A stretch of 64,000 nt of DNA. Source: Setoptus koraiensis (Eukaryota; Arthropoda). Positions 11,181 through 24,177 of this stretch are shown in pieces; position 1 is the first letter of the stretch, and each line of letters begins with the position of its first letter. The notes beneath the pieces are model-generated. The model was not told the origin of the DNA and made no database searches. It saw nothing but the letters and a program-made list of their open reading frames with translations. The stretch is from the NCBI GenBank assembly GCA_048013815.1, contig CM106585.1, positions 7,998,001 to 8,062,000 on the forward strand, read 5' to 3'. A program made the translations under genes and the position numbers.

Positions 11181-12475
11181 AGGGCCCCTCAATGGTACAC
11201 AACTTCAGCTGTGTCGCGTCTATATATAACTAGCGCACACATTATCTGTTTTAAATTGAACAGAGTTGGCCAGGCAGTTGATAAAAGGTTCTCCGGTCAG
11301 ATAGTTATATGGTTAGTTAGTTGATGGTAGCAATTTGGAAAACGGCTTCGAAAGAGCTTCGAAAGAGAACGAGATCGAGTGCGCTTACAAGATGCAATTT
11401 GCATAAGCCATCTGGCAACCTATTAGTGACGTGCCATTATCTGGCTAGCTTTAAAAGCCAACATTGCAACTACCGCTGGTGTTGTTGCGTACAATGTTGC
11501 TGATATCGGTAGTAAATTGATGAGAATAAGTGTTAGCTCAATGTTGCTAGTTGTGATAAGTAGACCAGAGAAACACCAGTGGCGGTGTGCGTGACATCGG
11601 TGGACAATGCATTGTCTCTAGCATTGGTTTGCATTTGGAGGGGCACGAAATTAGATTTGACGAATGGCGGGCCCCAGATTGGTCAGATTGCATGAGAGGC
11701 ACGCAGCTTGTGTAACCATTAGTGCATTAGCGAGCGTGATAGGTGCGGATTAATTTGTCAATTTCCAAGATGTTGAATTGCAATGTAATGTGTGTTTGTG
11801 TGTGTGTGTGTGTTGATATATATATATCATTGTGTTGTGGCATTGTTGGCGAAATGGAAGTAGCCAGACGAAAGGGGTGTGAGTGGCTAATTTGCTTTGC
11901 GTTTCTTGTGTAAACATGAGTGAGTAAATTTATTTACATTAATATCTAGATTATGAGCACTGTTGTGTGTGTGTTATTGATTGATAGAAGCAGTAATAAT
12001 AACAAACAAGAGACGGACGACGAAAATGACAGCGAAATGCAACTTATTACTGGTGCCACGGTGAAACTAACCAGCCAGCCAGCTAGCTAGCCAGCCAGCC
12101 AGCCACTAACTATTGGGCCCCTCTATTGATTTGGCGCTGGTGCGAGTCGCACTCGAGGACACAACGCAAATAAAAGTGTTGGCAAAATATGAATAATGGC
12201 ACACAAACAAATATCTCGGTTGGAACAACAACACCAACAACAACAACAACAGCAACCCTTTCAGCGGTGCAATGCATTTGTTGTTGTTATTATTATTATT
12301 TATTTATTTACATGTTTGTTCGAGTTTACATTGACTGGATGAGTAGCGCACTGGTACGCTTGTGTGTCTGGCTCTGAGATTATTGATATTAATCATGGCG
12401 GCCACCTGATGGCAAGGCTCGGCCGGCTATTGCTTTATGTTACGAATTACGTAACGGTGCACGTGTCCGGTGGTC

Positions 12476-14879
12476 TCATTTGTTCTCTTGGTATTCCTCT
12501 TTGTCTAGAAAGGCGCTTATGTGAAGATATACAATCCAATACATTAGCTGAAAGCAAACAAAACAAACAGGAAACACAACGCGCGAATATTTATCTATTG
12601 ACGATGGCGTCAGGCCAAACACTGTGTCTAATTGTCTGTCTCTCAAATTCCAAATAGCTGGCGCAAAATGATTGGGTATTGTTCTGAATGGGGGAGGGGG
12701 CGCAACGTTGGGCATTTGTTGTCTGTTTGTGGTGGTGGTTGTTGGAGTTGTTGAGTTTAGTAGGCGCTGTTGCGAGTCGGTGGTTGCATTAAATAGCTGT
12801 TGTTGTCTTTGGTGTTGCTGCTGCTGCTGTTGTTGTTGTTGGTTGTGCTGGCCAGACTGCTGCTGCTGATGGTGGTGATGATGATGGTGGTGATGGTTGT
12901 GATTGTGCAGATTTAGGAAGGCCGCTGCAGCGGCAACGGTGGCCTTACTGGTAAACATTTGTGCCTTTTGTTGATTGCTTCTCGGAATGGTGCCAGCAAA
13001 CGATTGAGTGGACGTGCAAGCGGTTGTTTGTTGTTGCTGTTGCTGCTGATTAAATACTGTTGGCACTTGGCCAATATTTGTCGACTGCTGGCACGCGTTT
13101 TGATTTGTTGCAAATTGGGGCGAACTAGGTATCACCTCGGGAAACGGATCACCTTGAGAGCCGGCCGCTTGAGCTTGTATTTGTGCCAGCGCTCTTGCTT
13201 GAGCTTGGGCGCTGGCGTGCTGAGCCTGTTGCTTTCGCATGGCGATCCGTTTGCCCAAATAACCAACTGTGGCATACTCTAACAGTGCCGCAAACACCAT
13301 AATGAAACAAGTGCCCAAGAAAATATCTATAGATTTGACGTAGCTTATTTTGGGCAGGGCGGCATTAGTGCTGGACATTAGTGTTGTCATTGTCAACACC
13401 GTTGTGACGCCCAATTGAACGCGGGCCGGCGACGCATTCCTATGCAACCAAAACGACACCCAACTGATAACCACAATCAAGCTAGACGGTATATATATCT
13501 GAATGAGATAGTAGCCCATGCGTCTGGCGAAATGTATCTCGGCAATGAGGCGCGAGTAGGTGCCTTGGGTTGGCGTGGTGCATGGTGCATAGTGGTTGTT
13601 ATTGCGTCATTATTGTGTCGTTGTTGTCGTTGTTGTTGTGTTTATTGCACGCCAATAACAACACACAGACAAATGCATCGACGCAGAGACGAGACATGAC
13701 AGTGAGATGAGTAATAATGATGAGAGCACAAGATAATCGCACGACATGGTGTCGGCACTCACCTGAACTGAGCTCCTCCAGACGGTACTTCTGAACGGTC
13801 TTGGTGATGTCGAATTGGGGCAGCGAGATCTTTTTGTCGCGCTCCACGGCCGAGTCCTTTCTGGCCCACCTATAAATGATGTCTTTGACATTGTAACCGT
13901 CTTCGGGCGTTGCCAATGTCCGGCGCACAGTCGCGTTTCGCGGCATCCGCAGAGCGGCGTTGCCAGAGCGGCGTCGGCAGAGCGGCGTCGGCAGAGCGGC
14001 GTTGGAATTCGGGCGAGTTACATTCGGGTTATTAGTGGGGCATTAATATCAGACAAATATCGGGCAAATGTCGGGCAAATATCGGGCAAATGTCGGGCAA
14101 ATGTCGGGCCGCAAGCAAGTGTTTATTATATTGGTTATATTGGCCATGTTGAGCATACTCACAGCTTTCGGCCTCAATGGTGCACCTTTGCCTGTCCATG
14201 GGAAAGTACTGCAAATTCATTGGACATGACGAGGTCACAGTGAGCCTGAGCACCAGATATATACATGCCAATGGCAAATTGGCAAATAGGCAAATTGGCA
14301 AATAAAACAATAAAATCAATAACAGTGTCAAAACAATTGTCAGCATGATGTGACTGACTGACTGCATGCATAGACACAGTGTCGCGCATAGCTCACCGGT
14401 CACTCACCTGATACTCCTATACACCTCGCCAGTGTGATCAATCCTCAGGAATACGTTTGGCGTTGTTGCCTCGTGGAAATAGGCCTAACGGCATCGGCGA
14501 TAAAACAAAAACAACAAAACAACGAAACAAAAGTTAGCTGGCCAGACAATGATCGATTGCAATCGCAAAATCAGCCGCATCGAGAATGATAGATTGGTCG
14601 CATTGGGGCCCGTGCAATGGAGCCCGCTTGTGCCGCCATTGGGGCCCGTGCAATGGAGCCCGCTTGTGCCGCCATTGGGGCCAAGCAGGTGGGCTCGCTG
14701 GCTCGCAACTCCAATTAAATTGCCGCTAATCAAGCGGCAATACGGCGACAATAACACGATCGCACGTAGCCGTTGCGTGGGCGGCCCATGATCACGACAG
14801 TGTGATTTGTTACAAACAAATTGTCACACCAACTTATATTTGTCAGACACACAGACAGCAGCATAAACTGGCCAGCACT

Positions 14880-14911
<32 letters not shown>

Positions 14912-17063
14912 TTGGCGGCGCTATTATTTCACTTGGCCATTTTCGACAATGCGACCAGTGCATTTGTTAGTGTTTGTTTCACTTGTTTCGCAAGGGGCCC
15001 CACGCACCCACAAACAACGACAGCGAACAGACCCAATTATTTGTGTTCAATATGGTTATTGTATGATTATTGCAGTATTATTATTGTAGTGTGACGGTGT
15101 GACGTGGCGACGTGGCGACAGTGACAAAGGGGCCAGCAAAAAGCAAAACAAAAAAAGTGCCAGCCACCAACAAAGTTGCCAGCCGTCAATCGAGCGCCCA
15201 AAATGACAGCCACTAAATGAGCGTTTGACAAACGATGGTTGCACTGCATCGACTGCATTAATATTGCACAGTGTTGCTGCAGAGTGTATGCAGATAATAA
15301 TGGGCCCCCTTATTATGTGAGCATTATGGTTATTTGGTCGCCAGCTTTTGGGGCCAGAGCTGCGTCGCAAGTGTCGCAAGGGGCGCCAGTGGTCGCAATT
15401 ATGCTGGCAACGCAGTGCAAAGGCAACCCAACAAACACAAAGTGCTGCTACTTACCAGTTTCTCATTACCAAAAAATGTGTCGGGTAGCCAAATCTTTTT
15501 GGACACTTCGGCGCCCACATAAAGTGTGTTTATGTCAACTAGGCGCTTGAATGACAGCCTAGGATCTACCCACGTCTGACGAAAATAAAAATCTGCCGTG
15601 AAATCCATCATGACCTCACTAACTGAGCTTATGGACAGAATGCGCATTGTCACGTTTACCTCGACAGGCGGACCGCCGTAGTTTGGCCTCACTCGTTTGT
15701 CGTAGCCCCGCTAATAAATTCATGTCAGTTGATTAGCGAGCGCCCATTAGTTGATTAGTTGATTGGCGGCAATTTCAATGATGTAAATACCGTGTGGTGT
15801 TAATATCGTGATTACATGTTATTGATGCCAATTATTGAACCAAACGCACATGGCACGAACAACCGGAAGGGGGCAGAGTATTGAAAATTATTTTTTGTTT
15901 AGTTGATTAATTAGTTGGCTGTGTCACGTGCTTATACTGTAAACTTTGCTTGCGTTATATATTCGTGGCGTATTCAAACTCACCTCGAAGAATGTGTTCA
16001 GTATCTTTGTTATCGAGTAGCCAGTGTTTCTGTGGTGACATGGGTTGGACATGGCGGCGCATCGAAGGCATCGTTAGCGTCATCAGTAAATACAACATAA
16101 TTAGTAATTAGTAATTGGCAAAAGATGCCCGTGATTGCCTGTGCGTCAAACTGTTTCGTGTCACAAACAAGATAAACTAATTATGATTGTTATATATTTA
16201 TATATATAAGCTCACCTGTAATCTTGATCGGAATGAGAGGCCGCTTCGGCCAACAGCGTCGCTGCAACGTTGTGTGTGTGCGAACTACGAGAATAACTGT
16301 TTGTTTGCTTGCCTTGGTATCCGAAGCTAGTTAGAACAATCATAATTATCAGCATGCTTAAATTGGCACAATTCAAAAAGGAACACGCCAGCGCCTTGTT
16401 GCCGGTGCTAACAACGCGCCTCTGTTTGAGCCTGGTTTGTTGGGGCCCCATTGAGTGGTATAAATGATGTTTTGTTTGTGACAAAATTTTGCATTTGTTT
16501 TGCTGGCTCATTTTTGCCCGTTGTTGTTTGTGTTTGCTTGTTGCTTGGTTATCGTGGTTATTTTGCTGGTGTTGCTTTGCTGATGCTTGTGATCTCGTTC
16601 TTTGCGTGTCTTGTTGCGACAAACAATTCTTACAAGTGTCCACTGATCTGATCAGGTCAGCATCAACATTGACACGTTCAATTGATTGTGGGCTCAATTG
16701 GTCACTAGTTACACGACAGTTTACATTTGGTTGCAGTGGAGGGTATTCAATATTATCTTCATGTTGTTCATGTTGTTGTTCGCTTGCTAGCATCGACGCG
16801 TTGACCAGTTCAGTGTGGCCAGTTATTTCACAACAACTATCTGCATTACATACAAAGATGATTGGCGGATAGTTTGGTGCAGTTGCACAAGTCACTCGAT
16901 CACAATCGGAACAATCATTGTTACTGGCAACAATTGATCTCGATTTTGGGCCCGATTTTCTGCTAGCCATGACAATCTGGCATAGCTTGTATAGGTTGTT
17001 GCGTTCTTTGTGGCGCTTCTTTGCCTGATACAGTTGATGATTGTGATGAATGCCACAAACCAT
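12476..17063 (-). CDS. Rdl: RDL-type GABA-gated chloride channel subunit
   Basis: Seven exons join in phase: 16216-17063, 15984-16029, 15456-15710, 14408-14484, 14163-14245, 13763-13900 and 12476-13563. The product is about 844 residues if the first ATG (17063) is used. The ectodomain has [31 protein letters not shown], the Cys-loop [20 protein letters not shown] (loop B) and SSGTYSRL (loop C). The last exon holds M1 ([20 protein letters not shown]), M2, M3 ([20 protein letters not shown]), a long Gln/His-rich loop and M4 ([20 protein letters not shown]). [17 protein letters not shown] after M2 separates RDL from GRD, LCCH3 and glutamate or histamine channels. The M2 2' residue is Gln (codon 13415-13417), where most arthropod RDL proteins have Ala. 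The N-terminus is very long before a hydrophobic segment, so the real start may be a later Met. Confidence 0.93.
12795..13050 (-). repeat. Polyglutamine/polyhistidine coding repeats in the M3-M4 loop
   Basis: The intracellular loop of the GABA receptor is encoded by CAG/CAA and CAT/CAC runs that give long Gln tracts and a run of about ten His. Such loops vary in length in the family, and the Gln/His runs here are unusually long. They sit in the middle of an otherwise conserved exon. Confidence 0.85.
13950..14005. repeat. 15-bp tandem repeat in an RDL intron
   Basis: About four copies of a unit close to GCAGAGCGGCGTCGG lie just outside exon 6 of the GABA receptor gene, within the intron. Confidence 0.8.
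14046..14110. repeat. 10-11-bp tandem repeat in an RDL intron
   Basis: About five or six copies of a unit close to AAATGTCGGGC lie in the same intron as the 15-bp repeat, between exons 6 and 5 of the receptor gene. Confidence 0.8.
14602..14682. repeat. 36-bp tandem repeat built on the GGGGCCC motif
   Basis: Two identical 36-bp units (14602-14637 and 14638-14673) and a partial third each begin ATTGGGGCCCGTGCAATGG. It shows that the recurrent GGGCCC word can spread by tandem duplication. It lies in the intron between exons 4 and 3 of the receptor gene. Confidence 0.9.
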
Positions 17064-17469
17064 GTTAACTAACACCGCCAATGCGCATCTACGACAACAT
17101 GCAATATTACAAGATAACTCATTTAGATATATCAACGTTTATCAAGCGACGATAGAAGGCAAGTTGACATGCGAGTCAAGCGAGTGAGCAAGTGAGCAAA
17201 AATGCCTAACGCCCCCATGTAATTTAAGGGGCCATTATTGTTTCGCTGTGTGTGCTCGCTGTTAAATATTAATATCTCTATTTGCTTTACAACTTAACAA
17301 ACAACAACAACTTTTCACTTTTGCCGCTGTCACTTTGCTTAAATTAAATCTTGCTATTGAACAAAAATCTTGCTATTGAACAAAAATCTTGTGCGATTAT
17401 CTTGCGTGATAAGCTTGTGTGATAAGCTTGTGTGTAATTACAATGGCTGTACAATAATGAGCTGATGTC

Positions 17470-17560
17470 TTGTCGCTGTTGTCGGCGTTGTTGCTTCAGT
17501 TGTTGCCTCAGTTGTTGCCTCAGTTGTTGCCTCAGTTGTTGCCTCAGTTGTTGCTTTAGT
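17470..17560. repeat. 12-bp tandem repeat (GTTGTTGCCTCA)
   Basis: About six copies of a 12-bp unit close to GTTGTTGCCTCA are followed by imperfect GTTGTT/GCT triplets. On the minus strand the run would read as Gln, Leu and Arg repeats. I do not call it coding. Confidence 0.85.
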
Positions 17561-19292
17561 TGTTGTCGCTCCAGTTGGCGCTGTTGCAGTTGCAGTTGCT
17601 GTTGTTGCTGTTGTGAGGCTTGCTTGTCGCCCAATCAATGCTGTTATGCAATACGGATAAAACTGTATTTATATAAAAGGGATAAAACTGTTTCGCTGCC
17701 GTCTCAATTGGTCCAATGGCCGATGCTAATCACACAATAACGCGCCCGATAACATTAAGCAAAATACTCAAATTGGTCAAATCATTTTCAATAGACAACT
17801 TTGGGCAACTTTGCTTGTTTGTGCAAATCAAGTGCCATCAACGTGAAGCCCCTAGAAACTGGCGCCGTCGCGTGCTCGATTCTTTCTGGCGAGATGAACC
17901 AGCCAGCGCTCACAAGCGTGTAAACACGCTTATAAATGTATTTATAATACACATAGCGCCACTCGGTGGGGCCCCGATAAGCGCGGGCGCAGTCGCAATG
18001 GGCGCCCTCGGGGCTCTAAACAGAGCTAAACGGAGCTTGCTGGCTCCGGCGTCAATTCGGCAGCTCGCGTTGCTGGCCGCGCTAACAAACAACGGCAAAT
18101 AACATTTAAATATAAATATATATTTATATATATTTAATATATAATATAAATAGGGGCCGCCGCTCGCCAGAGTGACCATATTTTTCATTATAGTCAGCTG
18201 GCTCTTCGGGGCTCTTTTGGGGGCTCCTTTGGTGGCTCCTTTGGGGCTTTTTGCCAATTTCGGGAGCCAGTTTCTGGCTGTTGGTTGGGCGATGTGTGAA
18301 CTTGAGGACATAACTGTAAAATAAAAGTAATAAATAATAGCCAGTGGATGCATCGCTCGCATCGTCTTGGCTTGCATGAAGCGATCAACATGACGAGGCT
18401 CGAGAATTGGCGGCGCTCAAACGGGCCCCAAACAGTAAATATTTGCCAAGACTAAAAAGCGTTCCTACTGCTAAAATGTTTGCAGTGCTTTGTCGATAAA
18501 TGCAGCGCCACTAGGGAAAGTATTATTATTGGGGCATCAATCAATTAACTGTTGGCATGTAATTAGCGACTGTTGCACTTTAGCGGGCACTCTCGCTGGC
18601 CGACGACACCATGCGCCCATAAACAACAATCAAACATTCAATATCGACGACGGGCCCCAGCGATCGGCCCCCGACGAGCGTGTCGATGATCGCCGGATAT
18701 AGACGGCTGGGCCGGATAATACTTGCCAGGCACTCGCTTGCTGGGCCCAACAAAATGGCGTTTGTGTGCTTAGGCAAAAATTAATTTATGCATGCTCTCT
18801 CTCTCTCTCTCTCTCTCGGCCTGTTTTGGCGCACTCAATATCTCACACTATATCTTGTGCACACTATCCGTCTGATAAATACTTTATATCTTACGCAGAC
18901 TATATAATAGACAAAATATAATATGCAATATATAATATAAAACGGCGTGCCGAATTAACTCGAGCTCGGCCCAAATCTGCGACCAGCAAACGCGACGGCA
19001 CTGGCTCACGAGTGCGCCACACTGGCCAAACACTGGCGATGCCAAGACGAGGCATTCGAGAATTCGAGTGCCAGACTCTGGGCCCCCATTACCGGGCTCG
19101 AGCAGAGCCTAATGGTTTGCGTTTGGGGCCCCGCACCGTGTGTGTGTGTGCAAAGTGGCCCGAACGCACTCTCACATATCCGCAAACATGCCAACATATC
19201 GGCTGGCAGTGGCTGGCCGATATGTTGGCTGACGTTTATTTGGAAAGATTTTTCTGCGCCCAGTCGGGCGCTTGTTATGTGGCTATGCGAGC

Positions 19293-19410
19293 CAGCAACA
19301 ACAACAACAACGACAACGACAACAACGACAACAACGACAACAACGACAACAACGACAACAACGACAACAACGACAACAACGACAACAACGACAACAACGA
19401 CAACAACAAG
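19293..19410. repeat. 9-bp minisatellite (GACAACAAC)n
   Basis: About 12 near-perfect copies of the nonamer GACAACAAC. All frames on both strands are open across it because the unit lacks stops, which produces long false frames (poly-Thr, poly-Asn/Asp, poly-Val). Confidence 0.95.
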
Positions 19411-19962
19411 GCGCGATATATGTGCACAGATATACGTACAGCGAGAATGGATGCGATGCGCCTGTGTATTGTGTATCACTAATACAGTATTAGTTAGGGG
19501 GCGCCCACCAATGATCGCCATTAGATCCTATTAGGTCTGCTTGAGACGCGCAGCCGGGCCCAACGTGCAGGCCCCATTAGGGCCCCATTACACGGCAACA
19601 ATTTACAATTTGCTGGCTGGCTCGCCGCTGCCAGCAAGAGCAACCTATGAATTGAGCGGCTGAATTGAGCGGCTGAGTGGGGCCCGCGACATGAGCGGCT
19701 GAATTTTGAACGCTGCAGCGAATTCAGCGTGTCGCATGAATTTGTCAGGTTTAGGAATGCCGGCCGGCGCCGAGTTTAAGACAATGCGCTAAAATGCGCT
19801 CGCCAGCGACACAATAGCCCGCCGAGCAAACAGTGGCCCACTCAGGGAGGGGCCGTCTCGCGAACGGGCGCACAGGCCGACGGGTACAAGGGGCCCCATT
19901 ACACAGACGTGGACATTAGCGCCGCGCGGCGGATATGGCGCGCTGCTGGCACTTTTCAGCAT

Positions 19963-20050
19963 GTTATATAATGTTATATAATGCTTTATAATGTTATATA
20001 ATGCCATATAATGTTATATATTGCACGAGATAATATAATATAATATGTAT
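19963..20050. repeat. AT-rich 10-11-bp repeat (ATGTTATATA)n
   Basis: About six imperfect copies of ATGTTATATA make an AT-rich island inside a GC-rich region. Confidence 0.85.
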
Positions 20051-23000
20051 TTTATTCGTAGCCGTGCGTTCAGCACTGTCGCTAATACACTTGTCGCTGC
20101 GTAGGTTGGTTAGAGGCACCCAAAGTGGCGCCAGTTGATGTTATTAATAGTGATGGAACGAGCCCGCGATGAGTTATAATGTCCCCGCTCGCTGGTGGCG
20201 CCCGTTCGGATTAACTCAAGACGAGCCCCCGGCTCGTCTGGCCAGTTTATTTGGCGGCCTCTCGGCGGCGCCCATCTCGACGGATCTAATAGTTTTTGTG
20301 GCGGCCCCAACGCGCCGGGCCCCAACGCGCGCGATCATCATGCACGCTGTGCCGGCCCATCGCGCCTCCTAATCTGTGCCATCTATCCGACGCGTGCACC
20401 GCAGCGCCACCAGCGGCAATCTCGCTGCCCGGCTGGCGGCAATCTTATCCGGCTGGCGGCAATCTTATCCGGCTAGCGGCGGCACCAGCAACCAGCCAGC
20501 AGTTATCTCGGGCCCCTTTTATCACATTCGAACACACCGTTGGACGGCGCGCTGATCGTCGCCCGGCGACGGGTGCGCCGATTGTCGCCCACAGCAACGA
20601 CATTGCAGCAGCAGCAGCAGCCAGGTATTACCAATATAAACTTACGCAACAGCCAAACGCGCTAACAAGCGATGGGGCACTGGCGGGCCCCAATCGCGCC
20701 CTCGCTCCCCAAAAGAGTGTGCCCGAAAGCGCCAGCAAAAGTGCCAGCCCAACAAGAGATAAGGAGACGCGCTCACTTTTGCCGGGGCGCGCGCGCAATC
20801 ATAAAATTGAGCCAATCAAACTGTGATTGGGGCCCGCCGAGTTAACCTCGCCCTCGTTAGCCCTGGGTGCACTTAGGCAGCTGACTTGGCGCGGCTTTGG
20901 CGCGCTCCACTTGACAAACGGGTGAACTTGCCAATGTCACAGCGACCCGACAGCGCGCACGCTTGTCCGCCCCGATTCAAATCGTCGTCGCCACGCTCCG
21001 GCCCGCGGCCCGCACCTATCGCACCGACAGCGGCACTGCGAGCCGCGCCGAGAGCCGCACCGACGGTCGCGCCGAGAGACATGGGGCCGGCCGAAATCCC
21101 TCCAGGATAAACGACAACAATAGAGAGTGACGCAAACAATGCGATCGCTCGCCAGCGCGAAACAGCCGAGGCTTGAAAAGGGGCCAACGCGTACACGTCA
21201 CTCTTGACTAAATTGACTATTTTGTATGTTTCTGTTAGTGTGTTTGTCGTGCTCCGCCGACGCCGCCGACGACGATGATGACCACGATGACCGACACACT
21301 GCTCAGCTGAGCAAATGGGGCCCTTCACGTGTCGTTGTCGTTGTCGTGTCGCTAACCGTCGTGGGGCCGCCACTAACGAGACAAACAACAAGATGCCAGC
21401 AAAAAACAAAGGCGCGCCCCTCTGTCACATCGTATTTATTATGGTCGTCGTTGTTATTTTGGCGTGCTTGTTCGCCTGTCGGAGTGCAATTGTTTCTTTG
21501 GAGAGCTTTTTCTGGTCATTGTCGATAAAATCTGTCGCTCGCGCCAAGTCGTGCTGCCGCCCCCCCCCCTGCCGGGCCCCGCGCTGGTGGCGCTCTTTTT
21601 ATTCGAGCGCCCCCTTATTGCAAACAAATTCGGGCGCCTCGCAAGAAGGGTGCAAAAAATCAAAATAAACGCCAAATTGATGCCTCCGAATGGGCCCCGA
21701 ATCTCACCAATTTGTGCACAATGGGCCCACCAATCTCGCCAATTTGCCCAGCAATGGGCGCCCACATCTCGCCAATTTGCGCGCCCGTGGGGCCCCGAGG
21801 GCGCTCACCGAGGGACCGGCGCGCACAATTAGAGCGACATCAACAACTTTATTTATGGTATTCGCATTGATTGGATGGAGAATCAATATGAACGAAGCGA
21901 CGACTTTTTGCAGCATCGAACCCATTTGCGAATCTCTGCCAACACAAGCCATTGTGAGCCGCAACTTGCCTCATCGCCTCAGACTCTGAGGCTCAGAGCC
22001 TCCGAGTCAGAGGTGTCCCAGTTTGCAGCACGCGACTTGCCAGCAATTACCGCGCCAAACCGTTAAAACTTGCAGGGGCGCCCGATGTGACAAGTCATTA
22101 TTAAATTGTCACCCATACCGACAGAATGAATGGCATTGTTTACAACTGACCGAGCCTCGAATAAGTTGAATAAGTCGCCCAGTTGAACTGGGCCCCTTAT
22201 TCGAGCCATTCGCTACTACAACAACCGGCGACTCACGTAAATTCTTTTTTGATTTTGTTTGGCTTCGTTGCTGGCGGCCGGTTGCAGGCCTAACCGCTTG
22301 GGGCCCAGTGGCGCCGTCATTGTTGGCGCGTCTGATCCGATTACTTGTGATCCCCTTATTTGCAAATTCGGCCATATAAAATAATAAAATTGATGCGTCT
22401 CTCGACTCGTGCACATGGCACGCGCTGCAGCGGAGGCTCCCCAGCAGCCGGTTAATCCGGTGCATCTGGTGGCTGGGTGGCTGCATTTGTCAACTTGCCG
22501 TGTTGTGACTTGTTTGACAGTTGACGCAAGGATAGTTGGACATTCAGTGACGTTTGCTCTCAAGCGTGCCCGCCGGTAGCTCACAAGCTCACAAACCAAT
22601 GTTATGTAACCTGGTTTCGGTAACTAAAACACTGTGCTTTCAACGAAGCTGACTCGTTTAGTCAGTCGTTAGTTTGTCGTATCCGTTGTTGCTGCTATTG
22701 TTGCTGTTGTTGTCGTTGTTGTTGCTGTTACTGTTGTTGCTGTAGTTGTTGTTGTTGAGCTGGGCAGTCGGATCGCATGTGGTCGCCAGCACGTCGGTGG
22801 CGACTTGTTGACGGCGCTTGTGAAGTGGCACGTTTCTTAAGTGGCAAGTTTAGCTCAAGTGACTTCTAACCGATGAATTGGTCAATCAATTCAGGTTGCG
22901 CTTGATTAATTAGCAATTAATACATGCCACAGGTAATCTGTCAGCATGAGAGACAAACGATGCGACGCTTGATTGAGCTCTAGATCACAGCTCCAATCGG

Positions 23001-23582
23001 GTGCGAAGCTTGCAAGACGCGAGTTGCCAACTTGCATCTTGACTCATGATTCAAGAGAGATCTAGAGACACAAGCAATTGCGCGATAAATTTATAAGTCG
23101 AATCGGGCCCCGTAGCCCATCCTTAAAATGCGATCTGCAACGGCTTGTCGCACGGGCCCCGTCGAGATGGCGCACAAACAGTGCCGATCAATTGACTTTA
23201 GGGTCGCCAGAGTTAGGGACGCTGGAAACTAGCGACTTTAGCGACCCTAAATACACCTAAATAGACCCAAATAGACTCAAATAGACTCGTTCTCGGCACT
23301 CCATCGGCACAACACCCATAACCTGTGTAATGGCTATCAAGTAAACAAGCTATCAGCCCGACAGAGAGACTTGGCCAAGCCCAACTAACAGACTGACAAT
23401 GGCTCGCTGGCTTGGGCGCACCACCGAGGCACCGGCCAAATCAATAAAGGATGTTATTATCTGTTTGGCACGTTCTCTCGTTGTGTCACTATCGCAAGTT
23501 GCTGGCGAGCGCAGTAAGTGTCGTTAATGGCGCTCATACTTGTGTGAGCCGTCAAGCAACCCATTGGTATCGGCATATATTT

Positions 23583-23610
23583 ATACCTAAATATGTATAT
23601 ATTTAGGTAT
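23583..23610. repeat. 12-bp perfect inverted repeat
   Basis: ATACCTAAATAT (23583-23594) pairs exactly with ATATTTAGGTAT (23599-23610) around the loop GTAT. It is an AT-rich hairpin or cruciform candidate about 600 bp from the hAT-type element. Confidence 0.8.
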
Positions 23611-24177
23611 AGATATATTTATCCGGATATACCTTTATTGGGGACAGCAGCGCGAAGGCAGCCAAAGAAAAGCGTACATACACGACGACATACATGACAT
23701 TTAGCTTGATCGTGGCGTATTCAGACCGTTGGCGCATAGATAATAAAATAGATTAACGATGATAATTATCATAACTTTAGCCTAGTTGCCGGCGATAGGC
23801 CACGGTAATAATATTACGCCATAATATATAGTGTTGTTGTCGCTGTTGCTGCTGTCGTTGTTGTGCAATACCCAAGTGCTTGCAGACAGTGTACAATTTA
23901 TACGATATTTATCGTTTCTGTCTGTGCCGCATATAGCCTCATTGTAATAATCACTACACACGCCATCTAGCAAGGCACCGATAAATGCCCAAATAAGTTT
24001 ATCTGGGCATTCATTGTCGCATGCGATTGCAGCGCGATTGCCACTGTCGACTGTGGGCCGCCAGTTGAGGCCCGAGTGCGCGACTTTTTGTCGCAGTCTT
24101 ACTAAGACTGTCTTAGCAGGCGGTGGCGCACAGCCGCAACTAGCGCTCCTATTTTAGGGGCTAGGGCCCTATATTGA

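Larger units (their letters stand above)
9440..12475. other. 3' flank of the NPDC1-like gene and intergenic DNA
   Basis: No gene is supported. The region holds a CT-rich tract (10100-10165), a perfect 15-bp hairpin (10204-10243), a CA microsatellite (11127-11172), a GT run near 11791-11811 and a CCAG-type run near 12069-12104 with CTAGCTAG at its centre. From about 11.1 kb the GGGCCC palindrome begins to recur (11182, 11669, 12115). The right part holds the 3' end of the GABA receptor gene. Confidence 0.5.

Noticed and set aside
19006-19534. Long overlapping open frames (poly-Val, poly-Thr, poly-Asn/Asp, Gln/Arg) on both strands
   Set aside because: They come entirely from the (GACAACAAC)n minisatellite, which has no stop in any frame. 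The flanking sequence shows no coding character.
20169-21530. Several open frames of 90-180 codons in GC-rich DNA
   Set aside because: They are rich in Arg, Ala, Pro and Gly, with overlapping frames on both strands and no motif. GC-rich DNA has few stop codons, so these are expected by chance.
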